Assembly: GCF_028369295.1 (NCBI RefSeq)
Contig: NZ_JAQMYP010000015.1
Coordinates: 112,680 to 176,679, forward strand
Source of the DNA: Streptomyces sp. HD
GTDB taxonomy: Bacteria; Actinomycetota; Actinomycetes; Streptomycetales; Streptomycetaceae
Direction of reading: 5' to 3'
Length of the DNA: 64,000 bases
The notes beneath the pieces were generated by a model that searched no databases, was not told where the DNA came from, and saw only the letters and a program-made list of their open reading frames with translations. This document shows positions 59,401 to 64,000 of this stretch, one piece after another. Both the position numbers and the translations under genes were made by a program. Position 1 is the first letter of the stretch; the number at the start of each line of letters is the position of its first letter.

Positions 59401-61970
59401 CCGAAGCGGCGGTCACGTCCACGGTGAGCCGCCCGCTGCACGCCGAGGACCGCCCCACCACGGGCCGTCCGATCGACCGCACCGCCGCCCATGTGCTGGA
59501 CGGCTTCCTGCACCCGGTGGGCCCCGACACGGTCGGCGAGCTGTATCTCGCCGGCGCCGGTCTGGCCCGCGGCTATCCGGACCGGCCCGGGCTGACCGCC
59601 CAGCGTTTCGTGGCCTGCCCGTTCGCACCCGGCGAGCGCATGTACCGCACCGGCGACCTCGTGCGCCGCACCCGCACCGGAGACCTCGTCTACCAGGGGC
59701 GCGCCGACGCACAGGTCAAGGTGCGCGGCTTCCGCGTGGAACCCGGCGAGATCGAGGCGGCCCTCGCCGCACATCCCCGGGTCGGCCGCGCGGTGGTGGC
59801 ACTGCGCCGGGACGGCAGGGGCGAGCGGCGCCTGGTCGGCTACGTCACCCCGGCCGCCGACGCCGCCGTATCCGCACCGCCCGAACGGCCGCTCCTGGAC
59901 GGCGAGTCGGTCCGGGAGGCCGTCGCCGACATCCTGCCCGCCCACATGGTGCCGACGGCGGTCATGGTGCTGGACACCCTGCCGGTCACCCCGAACGGCA
60001 AGACCGACCTCCCGGCCCTGCCCGCCCCCGGCTTCGCCGAACGCGCCGTGGGGCGGGCTCCCGAGGGGGCGGCGGAGGAGGTCCTGTGCACCCTGTTCGC
60101 CGAGGTGCTGGGCCTGGAACGGGTCGGCGCCGACGACAACTTCTTCCGCCTCGGCGGTGACTCCATCACCTCCATGCAACTGGTCAGCCGTGCGCGCGGG
60201 GCCGGTGTGTCCTTCACCGCGCAGGACGTCTTCGAGCGCCCGACGGCGGCGGACCTCGCATCCGTCGCCCGCCTCGGCACCGGAACGGAGCCCGCCTGGG
60301 ACATCGGTGTGGGCGAGGTGCCCTGGACCCCGGTGATGCGGGCCCTCGGCGAGCGGGTCACCGGCGGCGCCTTCGCCCAGTGGGTGACCCTTGGCGCACC
60401 GGCCGGGCTGGGCACGGACGCGCTGACGGCGGGACTCGGCGCCCTGCTCGACACCCACGACATGCTGCGCGCCCGGACGGACGGGACCGGCCCGGCCACG
60501 CGCCTCGTCGTGCCCGACAAGGGCACGGTGGACCCGGCCGGACTCCTCACGGTCACCGACGCGACCCAGGTCCCCGAACCCGACCTGGACGAGGCCGCGG
60601 ACCGGGCCGCCCGCGACGCGGTACGGCGTCTGGACCCGTCGTCCGGCGTGATGGTCCAGGCGGTGTGGCTGGACGCCGGGCCCGCACGCACCGGCCGACT
60701 GGTCCTGGCCCTGCACCACTTGGCCGTCGACGGAGTGTCCTGGCGGATCCTCGTGCCCGATCTGCGCGCAGCCTGCGAGGCCGCCGCGGCCGGCCGCGAA
60801 CCCGCCCTCGACCCGGTCGGAACGTCGTTCCGACGCTGGGCCAGCCTGCTCGCCGGCCAGGCGAGCGACCCGGAACGCACCGCCGAACTGGAGGGCTGGG
60901 GCGCCGTGGTGGCCCACGCGGAACCCCCGCTGGGCCGGCGGAACCTCGACCCGCTCCGGGACACCGCGGCCACCGTACGCCGCGCGACCTGGACGGTACC
61001 CGCGCAACAGGCCCGCTCCCTGGTCGGCGAGACCCCCCTCCTCTTCCACTGCGGCGTCCACGAGGTGCTCCTGTCGACCCTGGCGGGCGCGGTCCGCCTG
61101 ATCCGCGGACGCCCCGAGGGCACCAACGGGGCCGTGACCGAGGAAGCCGGACAGCACCCCGGCGACGGGACCGGCGTCGTCCTCATCGACGTCGAAGGCC
61201 ACGGACGCCACTCCCTCGGCGGCGCGGATCTGCTGCGCACCGTGGGCTGGTTCACCAGCGTGCACCCGGTACGCCTCGACCTCGCCCGAGTAGACCTCGA
61301 CGAGGCACTGGCCGGCGGGCCGGCCATCGGCGTGCTCCTGAAGTCCGTCAAGGAGCAGGCGCGGGCGATACCGGGCGACGGACTCGGCTACGGCCTGCTG
61401 CGTCACCTCGGCCCCGAGACCGCCCCCATCCTGGCCGCACTGCCCAGCCCCCAGGTGGGCTTCAACTACCTGGGCCGTTTCGCCACCGCCCCCAGCACGG
61501 GAGCCGTGGCCCCCTGGCAGTTGGCAGGACGGACCCCGATCGGCGGCTCGGCCGCCCCCGACCTGCCCGCGGCACACACCGTCGAAGCAGCCGCCGCCGT
61601 CCGCGACACCGCCGACGGCCCCGAACTCACCCTCACCCTCAGCTGGCCCGCCGCGGTCCTCGCCGACGCGACGGCCGACCGGCTCGGCCGCACCTGGCTG
61701 GACCTGCTCACGGCCCTGGCCGGCCACACCGCCAACCCCACCGCGGGCGGACACACCCCGTCCGACTTCACGCTCGTCGACCTCGCGCAGGACGAGGTGG
61801 AGGAGTTCGAGGCGATCGCCGCCCAACTGGCCGGGCCACCGGGAGCGCCGGGGGCACCCGGAGCCCCGGGGGCGCCGGGGCGACCGAACGGGCCGCACGG
61901 CCTCGCCGCACGCAACGGACTCGAAGGACTTGAAGGAGTCGAAGGACTCGAAGGAGGACGGTCACTGTGA
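53469..61970 (+). CDS. Nonribosomal peptide synthetase, C-A-T-C-A-T-E
   Basis: 2833 aa, two modules. C1 (about 8-430) is EntF-starter-like with YDHLLMDGFG: the first His of HHxxxDG is Asp. A repeat-rich linker (437-595) follows. A1 (~605-1100) has pocket residues D-A-Y-H-L-G-L-L-C-K, the 4-hydroxyphenylglycine type. T1 Ser1147. C2 (~1225-1660) has SHHTLLDGW. A2 (~1665-2190) reads D-V-A-A-I-G-E-V-T-K, with no match I know. T2 Ser2232. An epimerase (~2270-2720: HHLAVDGVSWRIL, VEGHGR, FNYLGRF) makes residue 2 the D form. The tail has GAP and EGL repeats. ATG with GGAGAG upstream; the stop overlaps the next NRPS start (GTGA). Confidence 0.93.
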   Translation: MSSEADSTLPLSESQEGIWLARRIESSRGFYTIGQHVEILGPLDTGAFENALRRAVEETEILHVRFEEEPSGGASQLVLPAPQLSLTTVDLTPHEDPWAAALAWMGAELHRTARSADGGLFAYALLTLGPDRHVWYQRYDHLLMDGFGCSLMARRVAELYTAALHADPPRPAGHAPLRELLEQESAYRDSEEYARDRRYWHDHFADRPELTALPGHRTAAPDGAVLATGHLPPPAVRALHETAARARVSWPRLVVAAVGAFTCRMTGADEAVLSLPVAARLNGPARRTPCTMANVLPFRLRATPDMSLDDLARAAGPETAGLLRHQRYRGERLRRELSWPDGGRWHFGPFVNILPLGENLRFGDCRGIVRDLSNRRVEELSVVVSGWSDDQGMAVSLEANPAHHDQEWVSGSHRSLVRFLERLVATPSTPIGRIDAASAGPVPGGVPGRMPADASRPVPAAGPGPVSGADSGPVPAAGSGPVHGADSGSIPGGVPGTMPADASRPVPAAGLGPVSGADSGPVSAAVSGAIPAADPGLIPGGDPGPAPAAGLGPVPAADPGPVPAAASRPVAAASRRTRPVAPAVSRSVAEDGLGPVTAPPSDAAHAPLVPELIAGQALRRPDAVALADGAGSLTYGEMWRRAGQVARRLVGAGVGRGDRVAVVLERSADLVVALLGVWRTGAAYVPVDPGHPAERVARVLTDCAPSVVVCAGTTRATVPESGARVVMFDGSGRDGEPVADDGADAPRTPTGPHDVAYVMYTSGSTGAPKGVAVPHAAVAALAGEREWHVSPDDTVLMHAPHAFDASLYEVWVPLAAGARVVVAPPGPVDAQRVRAHVAAGVTRLHLTAGTFRVLADQEPDSLTGLREVLTGGDVVPAASVARVREACPEVTVRHLYGPTETTLCATWHLIRPGGTTAPVLPIGHALPGRHAYVLDAFLRPVEPGLVGELYVAGEGLALGYWGQAGLSAERFVACPFVPGERMYRTGDLVRWTDEGALVFVGRADAQVKIRGFRVELGEVEAALAAHPSVAQAVVTVREDTPGERRLVGYVVPEGPDGVAPDAVRAHAAGLLPEPMVPAAVCALDALPVTRNGKVDRAALPAPDFAGKVTGRAPRTPAEAALCELFAAVLKLNEVGADDSFFKLGGDSIMAMQLAAQARRAGLLCTAQDVFEHETPAALAAVATFTEAARPTAPEGTGAPAAEALLTDLTPDELARLRAERPGLVDVWPLSPLQEGMLFHATFDHDSPDVYASQRVLALDGPLDVARLRASWQALIDRHAVLRASFARRASGEQVLVIARDVPLPWRDTDVAELPAPEAAAAAARLAEAEKAERFDLTTAPLLRLLLIRLGEHRHRLVITSHHTLLDGWSMAVVFGELAQVYAADGDARTLPAATSYRAYLAWLARQDRESARLAWRSALAAAEGPTLVVPEEAVRAAVVPRPVRFEFSDELTHAVGRLARAHGVTVNTVVQAAWALVLARLVGRTDVVFGTTVAGRHADLPGVESIVGPFINTLPVRAALAPDRPVAELLTELRAHQVALMPHQHLGLQEIRRTAGDGAVFDTLVVFENLPAAQTAPAADEPALTLRPVGEPEDRGHYPLALIVVPDERLRGHLVGRPDVIAPERVTELVRWLTRVLEQLTADPAQPLGRVAVLGGGERALAVARARAAEETGPSGTHDDALVPDAFARRAVQAATDVALEADGRTVTYAELAAASARLARYLVGEGVGPECRVAVLADRSVELIEALLAVSLAGGVHVPLDPGHPAARLRLMLDDVAPPVVLCTRATRAAVPPEYGGHVVTVDDPAMVRTIAGHPDGPVTDRDRRTPLRAAHAAYVIHTSGSTGTPKGVLVPHGALRNLVTDHARRYALDASSRVLQLVSPSFDVSMADIWPVLCAGGRLVLAPPARRHASGEDLVQLMSAARVTHAAMTPTMLAQLPPRHLPALRVLIIGGETAPDALRRRWTVTGRAVHSEYGVTEAAVTSTVSRPLHAEDRPTTGRPIDRTAAHVLDGFLHPVGPDTVGELYLAGAGLARGYPDRPGLTAQRFVACPFAPGERMYRTGDLVRRTRTGDLVYQGRADAQVKVRGFRVEPGEIEAALAAHPRVGRAVVALRRDGRGERRLVGYVTPAADAAVSAPPERPLLDGESVREAVADILPAHMVPTAVMVLDTLPVTPNGKTDLPALPAPGFAERAVGRAPEGAAEEVLCTLFAEVLGLERVGADDNFFRLGGDSITSMQLVSRARGAGVSFTAQDVFERPTAADLASVARLGTGTEPAWDIGVGEVPWTPVMRALGERVTGGAFAQWVTLGAPAGLGTDALTAGLGALLDTHDMLRARTDGTGPATRLVVPDKGTVDPAGLLTVTDATQVPEPDLDEAADRAARDAVRRLDPSSGVMVQAVWLDAGPARTGRLVLALHHLAVDGVSWRILVPDLRAACEAAAAGREPALDPVGTSFRRWASLLAGQASDPERTAELEGWGAVVAHAEPPLGRRNLDPLRDTAATVRRATWTVPAQQARSLVGETPLLFHCGVHEVLLSTLAGAVRLIRGRPEGTNGAVTEEAGQHPGDGTGVVLIDVEGHGRHSLGGADLLRTVGWFTSVHPVRLDLARVDLDEALAGGPAIGVLLKSVKEQARAIPGDGLGYGLLRHLGPETAPILAALPSPQVGFNYLGRFATAPSTGAVAPWQLAGRTPIGGSAAPDLPAAHTVEAAAAVRDTADGPELTLTLSWPAAVLADATADRLGRTWLDLLTALAGHTANPTAGGHTPSDFTLVDLAQDEVEEFEAIAAQLAGPPGAPGAPGAPGAPGRPNGPHGLAARNGLEGLEGVEGLEGGRSL
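54797..55190. repeat. 144-bp tandem repeat encoding the C1-A1 linker
   Basis: Copies begin at 54797, 54941 and 55085 (GGGGGCGTCCCTGGGA or close variants), about 2.7 units, themselves built of ~24-bp subunits around CCTGCGGCTGGTCTGGGCC. Encodes Pro/Ala/Gly-rich P-V-P-A-A-G-x-G-P-V-S-G-A-D-S motifs. Confidence 0.88.
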
Positions 61971-64000
61971 AGGCTTCCACCGCCGGTCAGGGATCCCCCG
62001 GTCAGGGATCCCCCGCGCAGGCGTCCGCCCTCGCGGAGGTATGGCCGCTGTCGCCCCTGCAGGAAGGTCTGCTGTTCCACGCCGACCTCGACGGCGGGGA
62101 CAGCCCCGACACCTACACCGTGCAGTCCGTCCTCTCCGTCGACGGCCCACTGGACGCCGCACGGCTGCGCACCTCGTGGCAGACGCTCCTCGCCCGCCAC
62201 CCCGCCCTCCGGGCGAGCTTCCACCGGCGCGCCTCCGGCGAAGCCGTGCAGCTCATCATGCGGGAAGTGACCCTGCCCTGGACCGAGGCCGACCTCTCGG
62301 ACCACACGGACACCGCCGCACACGCCGAGCTGGACCGCCTCGTACGCGCCGAACGGGCCCGAAGGATCGACCCCGCGGTCGCCCCTCTGCTGCGCCTCCT
62401 CCTCGTACGTCTGGGAGCACGCCGCCACCGCCTCGTCCTGACGAGCCATCACATCCTGCTCGACGGCTGGTCCCTGCCCGTCCTGCTGGACGAACTCACC
62501 ACGGTCTACGAGGCGAACGGCGACGTGTCGTCCCTTGCGCCGGTCACGTCGTACCGCGACTACCTGGCGTGGCTGTCCCGCCAGGACAAGAAGGCCGCAC
62601 GAGCCGCCTGGCGCACGGAGTTCACGGGCGCCGAGGAGCCCACGCTCGTCGCCTCGGCCACGACCCCGGCCCCCGGAGACTCCGGTGAGCGGCCCACCCC
62701 GACGCGCCGGTCGGCCCACCTCTCCCCGGAGACGACCACCGCACTCACCGACCTGGCACGCACCCACGGACTCACCCTGAACACCGTCGTCCAGGGCGTC
62801 TGGGCCCTGGTGCTGGCCCGCCTCTCCGGCCGCACGGACGTGGCCTTCGGCGCGACCGTCGCGGGCCGCCCACCGGAACTGCCGGGCGCCGACTCCGCGA
62901 TCGGCCTGTTCATCAACACCGTCCCGGTGCGAGTGAGCCTCGACGGCACACAGCCGGTACTGCGGATGCTCGCCGAACTCCAGGAACACCACACGTCCCT
63001 GATGCCGCATCAGCACCTCGGCCTCGCGGACATCCAGAGCGCGGCCGGCCCCGCAGCGACCTTCGACACGCTCCTCGTCTACGAGAACTACCCGCGCAGC
63101 AGGAGGCAGTCGCCCGACCCCGACACCGTCACCTTCTCCTCCGTGGAGGCCCGCCAGGCCACCCACTACCCCCTGTCCATCGGCATCGCCCCCGACGAAC
63201 GGCTCCGCGTGGACGTGACCTACCGCCCCGACCTCGTCGACGAACAACTCGGCGAGGCACTGGGCGGCATCCTCACGCGGGTCCTTGAGCAGGTCGTCGC
63301 GGATCCGTCGGCCCCGGTGGGCCGGCTGGGCGTGCTGACCGGTCCCGAGCGGGGGCTGGTGCTGGAGGGCTGGGGGGCTACTGCGGGTGGGGTTCCGGCT
63401 GGGCTGGTGCCGGAGTTGATCGGGGAGCGGGTGCGGGTGGCGCCGGGTGCGGTTGCGGTGTTGGAGGGTGACCGGTCGTTGTCGTATGGGGAGTTGTGGG
63501 CGGCGTCGGGTCGTGTGGCCTCGTATCTGGTGGGTGGTGCGGGGGTGGGGCGTGGTGATCGGGTTGCGGTGGTGATGGACCGGTCGGTGGATCTGGTGCC
63601 GGTGCTGTTGGGGGTGTGGCGTGCGGGGGCGGCCTACGTCCCCGTGGATGCGGGGTCTCCGGTTGAGCGGGTGTCGCTGGTCCTGGGGGACTGTGCTCCG
63701 GCGGTGGTGCTGTGCTCGGAGGCGACGCGTGCGGTGGTGCCGGAGGGCGTTGGTGGGCGGGTCGTGGTGGTGGATGAGCCTGCCGCCGCAGGGGAGTTGG
63801 CCGCGTTCGGTGAAACGGCGCCGGCGGTTCGGGTCGGTCCGGCCGACGTGGCGTACGTGATGTACACGTCGGGGTCCACCGGCGTGCCGAAGGGCGTGGC
63901 GGTGCCGCATGGGAGTGCGGCGGCGTTGGTGGGTGAGCGTGAGTGGTGCGTCGGTGTGGGGGATGCGGTGTTGATGCATGCGCCGCATGCGTTTGATGTG
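61967..64000 (+). CDS. Nonribosomal peptide synthetase, C-A..., 5' part
   Basis: Open to the right edge; 678 codons visible from GTG 61967, which overlaps the stop of the first NRPS by 4 bases. After a short repeat-bearing N terminus (GQGSPGQGSP) comes a condensation domain (about 25-455; PLSPLQEGLLFH, SHHILLDGW, GLFINTVPVRV, MPHQHLGL). It follows an epimerase, so it should accept a D-configured donor. An A domain begins at ~460 (LSYGEL, YVMYTSGSTGVPKG) and is cut at HAFDV, so the pocket code is unreadable. Codon use shifts sharply to G/T endings from about 63345. Confidence 0.92.
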   Translation, partial: MKASTAGQGSPGQGSPAQASALAEVWPLSPLQEGLLFHADLDGGDSPDTYTVQSVLSVDGPLDAARLRTSWQTLLARHPALRASFHRRASGEAVQLIMREVTLPWTEADLSDHTDTAAHAELDRLVRAERARRIDPAVAPLLRLLLVRLGARRHRLVLTSHHILLDGWSLPVLLDELTTVYEANGDVSSLAPVTSYRDYLAWLSRQDKKAARAAWRTEFTGAEEPTLVASATTPAPGDSGERPTPTRRSAHLSPETTTALTDLARTHGLTLNTVVQGVWALVLARLSGRTDVAFGATVAGRPPELPGADSAIGLFINTVPVRVSLDGTQPVLRMLAELQEHHTSLMPHQHLGLADIQSAAGPAATFDTLLVYENYPRSRRQSPDPDTVTFSSVEARQATHYPLSIGIAPDERLRVDVTYRPDLVDEQLGEALGGILTRVLEQVVADPSAPVGRLGVLTGPERGLVLEGWGATAGGVPAGLVPELIGERVRVAPGAVAVLEGDRSLSYGELWAASGRVASYLVGGAGVGRGDRVAVVMDRSVDLVPVLLGVWRAGAAYVPVDAGSPVERVSLVLGDCAPAVVLCSEATRAVVPEGVGGRVVVVDEPAAAGELAAFGETAPAVRVGPADVAYVMYTSGSTGVPKGVAVPHGSAAALVGEREWCVGVGDAVLMHAPHAFDV

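Noticed and set aside
55188..61898. 2236-codon open frame on the minus strand opposite the NRPS gene
   Set aside because: Artefact of high GC and codon bias; no domain signal, while the plus strand shows complete NRPS domains.
53075..64000. MbtH-like gene or thioesterase
   Set aside because: Searched for by eye; absent in the visible part of the cluster.
1..64000. tRNA or rRNA genes
   Set aside because: No cloverleaf with a GTTCRA arm or rRNA-like sequence noticed on either strand.

Overview
The window is high-GC actinobacterial DNA and reads as a Streptomyces chromosome. Gene content and order follow the S. coelicolor SCO6007-SCO6045 neighbourhood: end of the ngc sugar transporter, rok7B7, xylFGH, dxs, fadA/fadB, RNase D, whiI, DUF3000, hemE, hemG/hemQ. 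A sigma-WhiG type promoter lies in front of whiI, and TTA (bldA-type) codons occur in regulatory and transport genes. Ortholog names come from family knowledge and gene order, not from a database search.

Layout. 1-9.3 kb: carbon uptake and its ROK regulator, the xylose ABC transporter, the isoprenoid entry enzyme Dxs and an APC amino-acid permease. 9.3-18.5 kb: a small NYN-like protein, a methyltransferase, an NADP-type oxidoreductase, a propeller-like protein, the fadA-fadB beta-oxidation operon, a 5'-truncated sugar permease and RNase D. 18.7-22.2 kb: five minus-strand genes that look like an orphan type VII (WXG100) secretion cargo module. 22.5-25.3 kb: whiI, DUF3000, hemE.

25.4-28.6 kb is an accessory patch. 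It holds a minimal class III lanthipeptide precursor (28 aa, one Ser-x2-Ser-x2-Cys motif), a LanKC synthetase whose N-terminal lyase region is lost, a rearrangement junction built of fabI and fabG scraps, a small secreted peptide and an AT-rich spacer. 28.6-37 kb: CoA-disulfide-reductase-like protein, DUF4349 lipoprotein, the coproporphyrin-branch heme genes hemG/hemQ, a secreted tripeptidyl aminopeptidase and a DUF4142 protein. 37-44 kb: a DUF692 enzyme with a fused C-terminal domain and a recent 90-bp repeat expansion, an ArsR-type regulator, and secreted or cell-wall proteins flanking a 169-bp MITE-like palindrome.

44.4-64 kb is the left part of a nonribosomal peptide cluster: a large LuxR (LAL) regulator with a TTA codon, an OmpR/histidine-kinase pair, a StrR-type activator, an ABC exporter with TTA as codon 2, and two translationally coupled NRPS genes. 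NRPS1 is C-A-T-C-A-T-E. Its first A domain has a 4-hydroxyphenylglycine-type code and its second an unusual code. NRPS2 runs off the right edge. No thioesterase, MbtH or Hpg-supply genes are in the window. Repeat-rich linkers and patchwork codon usage in the NRPS genes suggest active recombination.
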